DNA of 64,000 nucleotides, taken from contig CANGKZ010000017.1 of NCBI GenBank assembly GCA_947454705.1, forward strand, positions 1 through 64,000, given 5' to 3'. Origin of the DNA: Verrucomicrobiota bacterium (GTDB taxonomy: Bacteria; Verrucomicrobiota; Verrucomicrobiia; Limisphaerales; UBA9464). Positions 8,584 to 18,700 of this stretch are shown here, one piece after another; within the stretch, counting starts at the first letter, position 1; every line of letters begins with the position of its first letter. Below the pieces are notes generated by a model. It made no database searches. It was not told the origin of the DNA and worked only from the letters and a program-made list of their open reading frames with translations. Both the position numbers and the translations under genes were made by a program.

Positions 8584-11500
8584 ATGAACCCTCAAAATCA
8601 GAAACAACCCTGTGAACCCGGCCGTGTGGCCCGGTTCGCCGACCGCTGGAACAAACCGGCGATCGGATCCAATCGGAATCTCGGGCTCGGCATGCGTATG
8701 AGCAATGGCATGACCCTCGCGGCGCTGGTGCTCGGGACCGCAGGATCGGCCCTGGCTGCGGACCTCACGGTGAGCATGATGCCCAGCCACCACCAAAACG
8801 AACACTATGCCAAAGCCGTGGTGGGCCAACCCATCCAAGTCTGGGGCAAAGTCTCCGGTGGAGACTACGCAGGATACACCATCGACTTCGGTGACGGGAG
8901 CGTGCCGGCGACGGGAGACTCTGTTCCCAAGCCAGAGTTTATCAACAGCCTGCACTCCTACACTCAATCCGGAACTTTTGTTGCCTCGCTTTCCGTCACG
9001 AATACGAGCGGTCTTGTGTTTGATCGAAAGGTCAACATCAAGGTGGTGGCAACGCCGTGTGAACAGGATAAAATCGACATGGCGGTCGAGAAGGGGCTCC
9101 TAAATCTCTATCAGACTTGGCCAATGTTCATGGGGCCAAACACTCAGCAGGAGACAAACCTCGATCCATTCACGATTGCGTCGATGAGTGCTACGTTGTT
9201 TGCATTTGAAAAGAACGGGCATCTTTCGGGAAATAACCCGGTCGCAGACGTCTATCAGCAGCTGGTCAACCAGGGTATTGAGTCAATTCGAATTCAAAGC
9301 CCGGAGCCTAGTATGCGAACTCTAAAATCGGACCAATCAGCAAAAGTATTTCATGACTACTACAATACACGATCACTTGCTCTGTCCACGCTGGCGCTAA
9401 TTGAATCAATGCCAAACAATCCGCTCGCACCGGACTACAACCAGCGCTGGGCCGGTCCCGACGGAGATTTGATTCGTCGTTTGGTGGGCTTTTTCTCTGG
9501 GAGAATTGTCGATCAAGCCTCCGTTGGTGGCGTTGGTGATACCCTTGAGCTTCTCAGTGATGATCCTAATAAAGAAGAGGCAATGGAGTGGGTGACGTTG
9601 CTGCTGATAAAATATATGAACCAAGAGCCGGATTCTGTTATTAAGAGCAAGCTGGCAAGCGGGGTTTTTGAATCATGGATGCATTTAAGGTCTATTCGCC
9701 CACCTCGGGTTGTGATTTCGGCAGGCTCGATCCTCGGATATATTGCGAGCAATGTTGGACTCAATGCAGGATATATTCAATTTGAATCCGTCAATCTGGT
9801 TAACTACAGTTCTGCTTCGGGGGTCGGGTTTAGAATAGGCTGGGCGGGAAGGATTGACACCATGTTTATCCTTGCGAATGCATCACGCTATACTCCGGAT
9901 TTCTCGAGCGATATTGCCAGGGGTGCCTATTGCCGTGATTGGACTCTTCCGATTTCTAGTTGGTTGCTTGGGAATCCTAACGGCTTATCGGTTGATACGA
10001 TCAGTTATGGAACCCAAGAAATATCGCTATACGACCGGACGCCAACAAAACTGTTCGGTCAGAATCCGGATGGAAGTTGGACCGGTCCTCAGCTTCCATA
10101 CCCTAACGACGTGGTTTCGACCCCTCTTGTTACGACCGCGCTCGCGGTTTCCACGTTAATTCGGGAGGATGTAGCTCCGAGCGACGATCAAATCCATGCC
10201 GAATACGGTTCGAACTTTGTGAGCGTCAGCGGCGGCGGCAATCATCCGCCGATCTTTGGAAATGATTCCAATTACAGTTCAGACGGTACGCTTACGTTTT
10301 CTGTTTCTGATGTGGATAATGATTTGATCGAGATCGATTTCGTGCTTGATGGGCTCCAGGATGGTACAATCCACGTCAATGGGAGTGGATCGATTAATTA
10401 TAAAGGACCCCATGTTAAGCCGCTGTATGGCACTAACTCTGTAGTGGTAAAAATTGCTGATGGTTGGTCTGAGAGGTATAATACATGGCTCATTGAAAGG
10501 CCGGATGTGATCGCTCCCTATTTTGTGATTAATCCGGAATCCTATGAAATTGCCACCACCCCAGGCGAAAGCACTGCGGTTTTTAACCCGTTGTTCACTG
10601 CTTCTGATCGGGCTGGAGATGGAAGTGTAAGATCAATAGCTCCACAATACAGCATCCAACCGGGAGAGAAGCTCGGGATTGGAGTTCATCCTGTGATTGC
10701 TACTGCTACGGATCCTGCTACGAATAAAGTGGTAGCGATGTTCAATGTAACGGTGGTCGACCGAGAGCCGCCCCGCATTGCTCAGCGGTCTTTCCCGAAG
10801 AATACCGATCCGGGTTCTAAATTCTACAAGTTTTCTCTGCCTATACCAAGTGCAACGGATAATTCTGGTTTTTTTGAGTGGACCTACAAATTGGGTGATT
10901 CCCTCATCGGGGGATCGAGTGGTGCTTTTCCAGCCTACCCGTTCCCAATCGGAAAGAGTTCGGTCGCCTTGGAGGTAAAGGATCCTTCAAACAATGTGTC
11001 AACTTCGTGGGTTGATGTGGTTGTATCAGACCAGGAGGCACCGGTGATTAGTCCGATCGCGTCGATTAGTGTTTATTGTGATTCAGGCAGGGGCTATGCA
11101 ACGATAACCGACGCCATGAAACCGGCGGTCAACGCTATGGACAATTCGGGTCAAAATCCGACGGTTGTCCAGTCGTACCCGATTAATAATCAGCTCCCAA
11201 TTGGGGAAAACACGATTGTCGTGACAGCGACCGATGAAGCGCTCAATGCGAGTAGCGCTACCTACATCGTGAAGGTCATCGATAATCAGTTGCCGGTGAT
11301 CACGGGTTCTACAATGTCTATTTCAACGACCACCAGTCCAGGAAAGGCCGTTGCCACGGTTTACCCGACAATTCCTTCGGCATCCGACAATTCGGGGAGC
11401 GTTGTAAAGAAGTTTGGTGTAAAAGGTGTGTACTATACAGTTTCGGATCCATGGTCTGGGGTAATTGTTCCGATTGGAACCAATGTTGTTAGCTTTGAGG

Positions 11501-11796
11501 TTACGGATCCATCTGGAAACACTGCTACAAAGACATTTACCGTGACGGTTCAGGATAAGGAGGCGCCTAAGTTTGGATCGATGCCCCTGGTTTCAGTGAA
11601 TTCGGGCGGTGCCGCGAGTGTTGCGGTGAACTACCCGGCATTGCCAGTCACGGACAACGATGGCAAGACGCCGGTGTTGAGCTTCAGCAAAACATCCGGT
11701 AGTCTTTTTCCTAGGGGTATGACACCGGTTACGGTGACTGCTAGAGACAGTTCCGGGAATACGGCATTTAGTACGTTTACTGTTTACGTTTATTGA
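8584..11796 (+). CDS. Large secreted PKD / terpenoid-cyclase-fold / HYR surface protein
   Basis: The protein has 1070 residues. An export signal (MTLAALVLGTAGSALAA, residues 43-59) follows a long polar leader. A PKD domain (about 60-150, with IDFGDGS) is followed by a helical region resembling the terpenoid-cyclase alpha-toroid fold (about 155-530, with MAVEKGLLNLY and FEKNGHLSGNNPVADVY). About five degenerate HYR/Ig-like repeats follow to the C-terminus. It is a paralogue of the 1806-aa protein at 21613 but lacks that protein's CARDB domain and charged C-terminal tail. After the GC-rich first few hundred bases, codon use turns AT-rich, unlike its neighbours. It is preceded by a structured leader and closed by a strong terminator. 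It is probably a cell-surface or matrix protein; the ligand is unknown. Confidence 0.85.
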   Translation: MNPQNQKQPCEPGRVARFADRWNKPAIGSNRNLGLGMRMSNGMTLAALVLGTAGSALAADLTVSMMPSHHQNEHYAKAVVGQPIQVWGKVSGGDYAGYTIDFGDGSVPATGDSVPKPEFINSLHSYTQSGTFVASLSVTNTSGLVFDRKVNIKVVATPCEQDKIDMAVEKGLLNLYQTWPMFMGPNTQQETNLDPFTIASMSATLFAFEKNGHLSGNNPVADVYQQLVNQGIESIRIQSPEPSMRTLKSDQSAKVFHDYYNTRSLALSTLALIESMPNNPLAPDYNQRWAGPDGDLIRRLVGFFSGRIVDQASVGGVGDTLELLSDDPNKEEAMEWVTLLLIKYMNQEPDSVIKSKLASGVFESWMHLRSIRPPRVVISAGSILGYIASNVGLNAGYIQFESVNLVNYSSASGVGFRIGWAGRIDTMFILANASRYTPDFSSDIARGAYCRDWTLPISSWLLGNPNGLSVDTISYGTQEISLYDRTPTKLFGQNPDGSWTGPQLPYPNDVVSTPLVTTALAVSTLIREDVAPSDDQIHAEYGSNFVSVSGGGNHPPIFGNDSNYSSDGTLTFSVSDVDNDLIEIDFVLDGLQDGTIHVNGSGSINYKGPHVKPLYGTNSVVVKIADGWSERYNTWLIERPDVIAPYFVINPESYEIATTPGESTAVFNPLFTASDRAGDGSVRSIAPQYSIQPGEKLGIGVHPVIATATDPATNKVVAMFNVTVVDREPPRIAQRSFPKNTDPGSKFYKFSLPIPSATDNSGFFEWTYKLGDSLIGGSSGAFPAYPFPIGKSSVALEVKDPSNNVSTSWVDVVVSDQEAPVISPIASISVYCDSGRGYATITDAMKPAVNAMDNSGQNPTVVQSYPINNQLPIGENTIVVTATDEALNASSATYIVKVIDNQLPVITGSTMSISTTTSPGKAVATVYPTIPSASDNSGSVVKKFGVKGVYYTVSDPWSGVIVPIGTNVVSFEVTDPSGNTATKTFTVTVQDKEAPKFGSMPLVSVNSGGAASVAVNYPALPVTDNDGKTPVLSFSKTSGSLFPRGMTPVTVTARDSSGNTAFSTFTVYVY

Positions 11797-11819
11797 TTTT
11801 GTAAAAATAAACGAGTCAT

Positions 11820-11849
11820 GGGTGCCAGGTTTTCCTGGCACCCTTTTTT
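11820..11849 (+). terminator. Rho-independent terminator of the 1070-aa protein gene
   Basis: A perfect 10-bp stem GGGTGCCAGG (11820-11829) with CCTGGCACCC (11834-11843), a TTTT loop and six T residues follow the stop codon by 23 bases. Confidence 0.95.
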
Positions 11850-11870
11850 GTTTTTTCTGGGGTGGTTTGC

Positions 11871-12055
11871 GTAGCCGCCGAGGGGACGAGGCGGATCCCC
11901 CGGGGCGGTGGAGTGGTTCGCGCTGGATTGGGACGGACGGGGCTTTGGAGCGCGGAATCTGGGAGAGAGTTGTTGGTTCGAGGTCGGGCAACCCCAATTC
12001 AGGCACGGATGATTTCAATGCCGCGGGTGATCCGCCTCGTTCCCTCGGCGGCTGC
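11871..12055. repeat. 185-bp element with 27-bp terminal inverted repeats
   Basis: GTAGCCGCCGAGGGGACGAG through GGATC (11871-11897) and its near-perfect reverse complement (12029-12055, two mismatches) flank about 130 bp with no credible gene. This size and layout fit a miniature inverted-repeat element or a large palindromic intergenic repeat. No transposase is present. Confidence 0.7.
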
Positions 12056-12092
12056 GGGGAGGATGTTTCGAAGATCGGGAGAGCGTGAGAAC

Positions 12093-12383
12093 GATGCTGG
12101 ATGCTAGATGCGGTGTTCCGATTTCGCCTTTTTCCTTTGGACCTAGAAACGGCGGTTCAAACCACAGATGGACACAGATTCACACAGATAGAGAGGGAGA
12201 TGCGTGACTCAAGAGGTCTCAAACGGTCTCGCCTTCTGGGTGATCCATGAATCCTTCCGTTTCGCGCGTTTCCATCTGTGTTTATCCGTGTCCATCTGTG
12301 GTTGAACTCTTCTTGAACTGCCGTTTTCAGGTTGAACTTTTGCCTTCGCTCCGAGGCCTGCTTTCGTGCTTTCCAATTTCAAT
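12093..12383. repeat. Dispersed composite repeat, copy B (interrupted)
   Basis: The left half (12093-12139, GATGCTGGATGCTAGATGCG through TTTCCTTTG) and the right half (12332-12383, TTGAACTTTTGCCTTCGCTC through TGCTTTCCAA) are contiguous in copies A (4903-5035) and C (32411-32515). Here they are split by about 190 bp of an inverted-repeat element. Confidence 0.85.
12140..12331. mobile_element. MITE-like inverted-repeat element inserted in composite repeat
   Basis: Terminal segments GACCTAGAAACGGCGGTTC (12140-12158) and the reverse complement of GAACTGCCGTTTTCAGGTT (about 12314-12332) match at 15 of 19 positions. Inside them lie inverted copies of ACCACAGATGGACACAGAT. The element separates two halves of a repeat that is uninterrupted elsewhere in the window, and TTG flanks both sides as a possible target duplication. 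It has no coding capacity, so any movement would need a transposase from elsewhere. Confidence 0.65.
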
Positions 12384-12606
12384 TCGAACTCCTGCGTCAT
12401 CGATTGGGGGGATTGCTCCAGGAATGAAACGAAATGGCGACGCCGACGGAACGCAGCAAGGGAGGGTGAGAAAATCCCCTACACCAAAAGTGGAACGGGC
12501 TTCCATTGGTTGCGGGTTTTTCCAATGCTTTCGTCTCAGTTCCTCCGGCTCGGTGCATGGGTGATGGGTATTGCCTCGTGCCCGATGCCCTCGTGAATTG
12601 CAGATC

Positions 12607-14049
12607 ATGCCCCAGTCACAACCTATCGTCCGCGCCCGGTCTTCGAAGTCCGACGGCAAACCTTTTGCGGCTTCGGCTGCGCCTCGTTCCCTACGCAGTC
12701 GGCCTCCTGCCTGGCTGGTGGTGGCGACAGGAGCCTTGGCGGTCACGTGCCTGGTGCTGGCGATCGCAGAGACCAATCTTTGGGCGCATTACCTCATCGA
12801 TGGGGGCGAGTATCTCAGCCTTTGCGGCGTGGGATTCATTCTGGTGGCGGGCGTGTTTCTCTTCCGGAAGCAGCAGTTGAAGGCATCGCTTCCGTTGGTG
12901 GTTCCCTGGTTGATGTATCCAGTGATCACGCAGGGGGACGAGATCATCGACAACCTGTCGATCAACCCCATGCGGATCATTTGCCTGGTCCTGCTTTCCG
13001 CCATTTTCGCCGCTCCGGTGAGCGCGGTGGTGTACGCGGCGCGGCTCATTTTCGGAGGACGGGAAGGCGGATCGGTCGGCGTTCCGGTCTGGCTCGCCTG
13101 GATTCCCGGGGTTCGATGGCTTGCGCAGGGGCGGATGCGCGAGGGAAGCGCCCTGTTGGCCGCGGCGTTGTTCGCCTTGGAAATCCCTGTGGCGCACTTG
13201 TTTCTGGGAGTCCTGATGGTGGGGGCCGTGGTGGTGATGATTCTGATGTCGCTGGTCTGGGCGAGCGTCCCGGGACCGGATGGCAGCGAGACCGACCGGG
13301 TGCGGCCGGATCAACGCGCGCGCGAAGAGCGGTTCGCGCTTGGATTCCTGCTCGCGGGGGTTGTGGCTTCCTTGGGGATCTACATCGGATACAAGAACCG
13401 TCCCGAGGTGTACCAGGGAAGTCCGGCGGTCTACATGGATCCGAAGCGAAAAGGCGAGGCCTACTCGATGAGTCGGATCGTGATATCGGGTCAGCCGGTT
13501 TCCATCCCGGTCCATGCCGGTTCGGTGAAGTCGGCCCTGGAGTTCTACTCGGTGTTTTTGGAGCAGCTGCTGAGCGGCCTCTCCGTGCTCGATCGGAACT
13601 ACACCTGGGACTACCACAATCATTTGTTTCTCAAAAACACCCCGTTGATTCCTCAGTATCGGAAGGTGGGTTTGGACCGGATCGCCGAGGCGCGTGCCCT
13701 GTGGGAGAAGGGGTCGGCTGCTGCTGTGGCGGCGCGCAACACGCTCTCGGAGGGGGATCCTCTCCGTGCATTGCTGGACGAGTTGCAGGCGTTTTCAGCG
13801 TATCATCTGGCGCGCACCCCGCAGATGGAAACGTTGAGCCTCGGGTACGAGAAGACCCAAGCCGGGCTTCAGCATGCGGCCCATTTGTATGAGGGGGAAT
13901 GCAAGGAGCTGGGCATGGGTGTGGGGGTGATTTTGAAGAAGCACGAGGCGGTTCTGTCTGCGCCGCAGATTTCCGGGGTGACGAGCGGGTTTCTGCCCGG
14001 AGCACGCCGTGTCAGCGACGCCTACGCGAAGCACGTGGTTGGGTTCTGA
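12607..14049 (+). CDS. Polytopic membrane protein of unknown function
   Basis: From ATG at 12607 the protein has about 480 residues. Roughly seven hydrophobic segments fill the first 260 residues, for example WLVVATGALAVTCLVLAIAE and GVLMVGAVVVMILMSLVWAS. A soluble C-terminal domain of about 220 residues follows, with no motif I recognise. The frame stays open upstream to 12571, but ATG 12607 gives the more natural N-terminus. It stands alone between repeat-rich gaps, with no operon partner. It could be a rhomboid-like or transport-related protein, but no catalytic residues stand out and I assign no function. Confidence 0.75.
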   Translation: MPQSQPIVRARSSKSDGKPFAASAAPRSLRSRPPAWLVVATGALAVTCLVLAIAETNLWAHYLIDGGEYLSLCGVGFILVAGVFLFRKQQLKASLPLVVPWLMYPVITQGDEIIDNLSINPMRIICLVLLSAIFAAPVSAVVYAARLIFGGREGGSVGVPVWLAWIPGVRWLAQGRMREGSALLAAALFALEIPVAHLFLGVLMVGAVVVMILMSLVWASVPGPDGSETDRVRPDQRAREERFALGFLLAGVVASLGIYIGYKNRPEVYQGSPAVYMDPKRKGEAYSMSRIVISGQPVSIPVHAGSVKSALEFYSVFLEQLLSGLSVLDRNYTWDYHNHLFLKNTPLIPQYRKVGLDRIAEARALWEKGSAAAVAARNTLSEGDPLRALLDELQAFSAYHLARTPQMETLSLGYEKTQAGLQHAAHLYEGECKELGMGVGVILKKHEAVLSAPQISGVTSGFLPGARRVSDAYAKHVVGF

Positions 14050-14144
14050 TCTGTGCGAAGGGCGGGAGAAGAATTAAAAATTCGGAATGGGAAATTAAGA
14101 ATTGGGAGTGCGGGTGGTGGTTGGAGATGTGGGGGATGGGCCAA

Positions 14145-14190
14145 GATGCTGGATGCTGGATGCTGGATGCTGGATGCACGATGCTGGATG
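14145..14190. repeat. Heptamer tandem array (GATGCTG)n
   Basis: Four exact and two variant copies of a 7-bp unit (ATGCTGG) occur here. The same unit begins each copy of the composite repeat at 4903, 12093 and 32411. It is immediately followed by a second heptamer array. Confidence 0.9.
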
Positions 14191-14202
14191 TGCCTTGCGG
14201 CC

Positions 14203-14252
14203 TTGGACTTTGGACTTTGGACTTTGGACTTTGGACTTTGGACTTTGGACTT
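14203..14252. repeat. Heptamer tandem array (ACTTTGG)n, 7 copies
   Basis: Seven copies of the unit seen at 1-139 lie 19 bases before the terminator of the minus-strand gene that ends at 14345. The gap from 14050 to 14270 contains only these arrays and AT-rich filler. Confidence 0.95.
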
Positions 14253-14270
14253 GTCCGCGGCGCCTCTGCC

Positions 14271-14302
14271 AAAAAAACAGGCCAGGGGATTTCCCTGGCC
14301 TG
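14271..14302 (-). terminator. Rho-independent terminator of the cyclase-fold gene
   Basis: The stem CAGGCCAGGG (14278-14287) with CCCTGGCCTG (14293-14302) has a 5-base loop. On the minus strand it is followed by seven T residues (complement of 14271-14277). It lies about 43 bases past the stop of the gene ending at 14345. Confidence 0.93.
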
Positions 14303-14344
14303 TTGTGGTTCACGGTCGTGCCGTGGAGGTGAATCGGAACGGGA

Positions 14345-15529
14345 TCAGAGTCCCTTGTAGAGGTGTTCCAGAGCGGAGACCACGAAGCCGGTCACGAGTA
14401 CGGGGTCTTTCTGCCACCAGCGGTTGCTCTCGTTGGCCCAGGAGCCGTCGGGGCGCTGAAGGGCGAGGAGCTTCTTGGCGAGCTCGGCGCGCCAGTTGAT
14501 TTTCTGTCCGTTGGCGAGGGTCAGTTCGTTCACGCCGTAGGCCGTCAGGGCCTTCGACATGGCGTTGTAGTAGTAGTACAGACCGTCGAGCCCCATGCCG
14601 GGGTTTTCGTCGAGGGTGTAGTTCTTTTCGAGCCATTCGATCAGCGCCTTGACGCGGGGATCGTTCTTCTTGAGGTCGGCGTAGGAATAGCTCATGAGGC
14701 CGGCGTAGCTGACGCTGCCGTAGGAACGGAAGGCAACGCGCCCCGAGGCGTTGGTGGTGGTGCCGGCCATGCTGTGACCGGGATAGTAGATGAACCCGCC
14801 GACGTTCTGCGGCTCACTGGAGGCCCAGCTCTGCTTGTTGTGGCTGGGGAGGTTCTGGCAGTTCTGGAGGAACTGGATGGCGGCCTGCCAGTTGAGGTCC
14901 TGCTTGTCGCCACCGGCCTGGTCGGCGCCGATGTTCTTGCTGTAGTAGATGGCTTCGAGCGCCTGGAGGGTGTTGCCCATGTCGGAGTGCTCGTAGTGGC
15001 TGCCGTAGCCGATGCCGCCGTCGAACGGGCTGTCGTTCTTGCCCTTTTCGCCGAAGTCACCCTGAAGGCCGATGAGGTACTTGCGGGCCTTGAGGATCGT
15101 GGGGTTGAACTCCTTCCGATGCGCGGTGATCAACGCCATCATGCAGGTGGCGGTGTTGTAGGTGACGAGATTGGTGCGGTGGATTCCTCCGTCGGGCTTC
15201 ACGCAGCTCATCAGGAAGCCGTAGCCCTTCTCCATCTCGGGCGTGGGATGCTTGAGGTATTTTCCGGAGGGTTCGCCGTTGTACGCGGTGAGGACCATCG
15301 CCGTGAGGGCAGGTTGGTCGGGAAGCGACCAGGATCCGTTGGCGTTCTGGTTGGTGGAGTACCAAGTGAGTCCGCGGTTGATGGCGGTTTCAACCTGGCG
15401 TTTCAACGCGGGATCGCGCTGAGGGCCGGCGGCGAAGGCGGTTTCGGAAGCGAGGCAGCAAAGGGCAACGATTCCGCTCAAGGCCTTGCCCAGAATGGAG
15501 GCGGATTTTCTCGCGTCGGCAATTTGCAT
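14345..15529 (-). CDS. Secreted prenyltransferase/squalene-oxidase-repeat protein
   Basis: The protein has about 394 residues. A signal peptide (GIVALCCLASETAFAAG) precedes alpha/alpha-toroid repeats recognisable as the terpenoid-cyclase-like family: INRGLTWYSTNQNANGSWSL, GYGFLMSCVKPDGG, and C-terminal LLALQRPDGSWANE. In squalene-hopene cyclase similar repeats carry a catalytic DxDD motif; I see none here, so a binding or structural role is more likely than cyclisation. I chose ATG 15529; an in-frame GTG at 15547 is possible. It is transcribed divergently from the propeller kinase at 15746 with 216 bp between the starts, so the two may share a control region. Related folds occur in the proteins at 8584, 21613 and 29201. 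Confidence 0.85.
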   Translation of the reverse strand: MQIADARKSASILGKALSGIVALCCLASETAFAAGPQRDPALKRQVETAINRGLTWYSTNQNANGSWSLPDQPALTAMVLTAYNGEPSGKYLKHPTPEMEKGYGFLMSCVKPDGGIHRTNLVTYNTATCMMALITAHRKEFNPTILKARKYLIGLQGDFGEKGKNDSPFDGGIGYGSHYEHSDMGNTLQALEAIYYSKNIGADQAGGDKQDLNWQAAIQFLQNCQNLPSHNKQSWASSEPQNVGGFIYYPGHSMAGTTTNASGRVAFRSYGSVSYAGLMSYSYADLKKNDPRVKALIEWLEKNYTLDENPGMGLDGLYYYYNAMSKALTAYGVNELTLANGQKINWRAELAKKLLALQRPDGSWANESNRWWQKDPVLVTGFVVSALEHLYKGL

Positions 15530-15745
15530 GGATGTTGGCAGGTTCACGGGTGCAGTTTGGATTCGGGTCGAAAGGGGCCAGGGTTGTCTTCAATTCGAGC
15601 CCATGACGGGGTCGAGTAGGCAACCCAATGGACCGGTTGAATCGGCGTTCCGACCGTGTGTGAGCGGTCACATTAGGGGGTGGTTCGAACGGCGGAGAAG
15701 AAAAAAGTGTTACACCTCTCGGCGCAAAGCCGGGATGCTTAGGGG

Positions 15746-18700
15746 ATGGAATCCCGACGGCAAAACGCGAACTGCCTCCCGTCCAATGGACGGCGGGGAC
15801 CGCGTGTTTCGCCACGCGGATGGGATGACGTTGGAGATTTATTTCGCTCCTTCCTGAATCGAAGCCGGGGATGCGTGTGGCTGCTGTGGGTGTGGTTGGG
15901 GTTCACGACAGTCTTGTGGGCGGCCGATTCCGCCGCCCAGGAGGAGGGCTTTGTTTCCGAGGTGTGGCAGGTGGCCGACGGGCTGCCGGACAACGGAGTG
16001 ACCTCGGTGGCGCAGACGCTGGATGGCTATCTGTGGGTGGGCACCCGCGGGGGATTGGCCCGGTTTGACGGGGTGCGATTCGAGGTCTTCAAGTCCAGTA
16101 CGCCGGGACTCGGGGACCGCTCGATCGGTCGTGTGTTCGTGGATGCCGAGGGGGTGCTGTGGGTGTCAATGGAGTCGGGCCTGCTCTCGCGCTACGTGAA
16201 GGGGCGTTTTGTGCCGTGCGGGACGGCGGAGGGCTGGTCCATGAAACCGGTTGCCGCGTTTGGTCTCACTTCAAGACATGAACCGTGGATGGTGGATGAG
16301 TCGGGGCAGGTGTTTCTTTACGCGGAGGGGCGGTTTGAACGCCTGAGCGGGCCGGAATCGGCGCCGTCGTTGAAATTGCGATCGTGGACGATGGATCGCG
16401 CCGGAAACGCCTGGGCGTTGGATGAGGTGCGTCACCTGTATCAATGGCGGGGCGCGGGATGGGAACCGATGCCGGAGGTGGGGGGCGGTGCGAGCGGGCG
16501 CGTGATGAAAACTTCCGTGGTGCGCGACGGCGGACTTCGGGTGGTGGAGGACGGTGCGATCCGGCGCATTGCCGACGGTTTGTGGGCCAACGAGTTCACC
16601 GAGATTCCGGTGAGCACGGATTTTCTTTCCGCGGTGACGGAGGATTCCCAGGGCAATCTCTGGCTTGGAACCAGTGATTCGAAACTCTACCGCGTGGCGC
16701 TGCGGCAACCGGTGGTGTCGTTTCGTTCCCAGGAGGGATTGCCAACCGGTGCGGTGAGCGAGGTGTCGGAGGATCGGGAGGGAAACCTGTGGATCGCCAG
16801 CGATGGAGGCGGGTTGATTCGATTGAAGCGGGCAGTGTTCCGATCGTATGGGATTCCGGAGGGCTTGCCGGCGCAGCCGATTCTTTCCATCGCCGAGGAG
16901 GCACCCGGCCGTTTGGTGGTGGGGACCCATGGGGGTGGCATGTATGTCTTTGAAGGTGGCCGCTTCTTTGGTCCGGTGGCGATGCTGGGACGCACGGCGT
17001 CGGTGGCCGCGCTGCTTCCCGCCCGGGAAGGGGGAACCTGGGTGGGAACCGAGGGCGCTGGATTGCTCCGGTTGCACGGAATGAAATCGGCTCAGTGGAC
17101 CACGCCGCAGGGGCTCGCGCATCCCTCGGTGCTCGCGTTGTGCGAGGATCGCAGCGGAGGCCTCTGGCTGGGCGGGCCTGCGGGCCTCAGCCGCTTCGAC
17201 GGGACGCGGTTCACTCACTACACGAAGTCGGACGGACTGATCGACAACGCCGTGCGCGCGGTGGCGGAGGATTCCGAGGGAGCCCTGTGGGTGGGAACGC
17301 CTCGTGGATTGAGCTGTTTCAAAAAAGGGAAGTTCTCCAACTGGACGCGGACGAATGGGCTGGGGAGCGATCAGATTGTGGCGGTATTGCCGGGCGCGGG
17401 CGGGGTGGTTTGGATTGGCACCACGGATGGGGGGCTGAGTCGGCTGAAGGACGGGCGGTTTGTGAATTTCTCGACGCGGCAGGGGCTTCCGGAGGATTCG
17501 GTATCGACGTTGATTGAAGACGGGCAGGGGAATCTTTGGCTGGGAATGGGGCGGGGGGTGTGTCGTGTGGCGGTTTCCGAATTGGAGGCCGTGGCGGAGG
17601 GGCGGCAGTCGATGGTGGAATGCATTCATTTTCTCGCGCGGGATGGGTTCGCCCCGTTTCCGGCGTCGGTGGGGCCGGCGTCGGGTTTTCGCTCGGCGGG
17701 CGGTGATCTTTGGTTTGCCACGAGTCATGCCCTGAGCGTGGTGTCGCTTTCGCGCATGCCGCGAAATTCGGTTCCTCCTCCGGTTGTAGTGGAGGAGGTG
17801 ACGGTGGATGGCGAGGTGATTTATTCGAATCGGCGGGCGGATGGCACGGAGGCCGGCGCCGGGACTGCGGCACCGGTTCTCAGGATTCCGGCGGGCAAGC
17901 GTCACATCGAAATCGCCTACGCGGCCCCGACCTTCACGAGTCCAACGCAGACCCGGTTTCGCATCGAGATGGGGGAGAAGTCTGGAGTCGGACGCGATGT
18001 GGGGAATCGGCGCGTGGCGTTCTACGACGGGCTTGCGGCGGGGCGGTACCAGTTTCGGGTGATGGCGGCGAACCGCGACGGGGTGTGGAGCCGGGAGCCG
18101 GCGGTCGTGGGATTTGTCCTCGCGCCGTACGTGTGGGAGACATGGTGGTTTCGCGGTGGCGTTGTCTGCGCGGTGTTTGCGGCGGGATGGGTTCTGTTGC
18201 GGCGCCGGATTGAGTTGAGGGAACGCATGCGCGTGGCGGAGACACTGCGCGTCCAGGCGGCCGCACTCGCGGAAAGTGAAGAGCGGTTGAGAACCCTGGC
18301 TCTCGCGACGTTGGAGGCGGTGATTATTTATGACGGACTCGAGATCCTGGAGGCCAATCCCGCAGCGATGAAGCTGTTCGCTCGAACGGAAGCGGAGCTG
18401 ATCGGAGGATCGCTTTCGGATTTGATGGATTCGGGAGACCGGGAAAAGGCGGAGATTCATTTTCGTTCGGAATCCGAGGCAACGCAGGAGTATCGCGGGA
18501 TCCGCAGCGACGGGGTGAGTTTCGATCTGGAGGTTCACTGCCGACGTTTTCCGTATCGTGGCAGGACGATGCAGGTGGCAGCGATGCGCGACGTCACCGA
18601 GGCCCGTCAGGCGCAGCAGCGCATTCAGTCGCTCGTTCAGCAGAGGGCGCTGGAAATGGAACGGAGCCGGATCGCGCGCGACATGCACGATGAGATGGGG

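Noticed and set aside
14345-15529. Squalene-hopene cyclase
   Set aside because: About half the normal length, exported, and without a visible DxDD catalytic motif; only the toroid repeats are shared.
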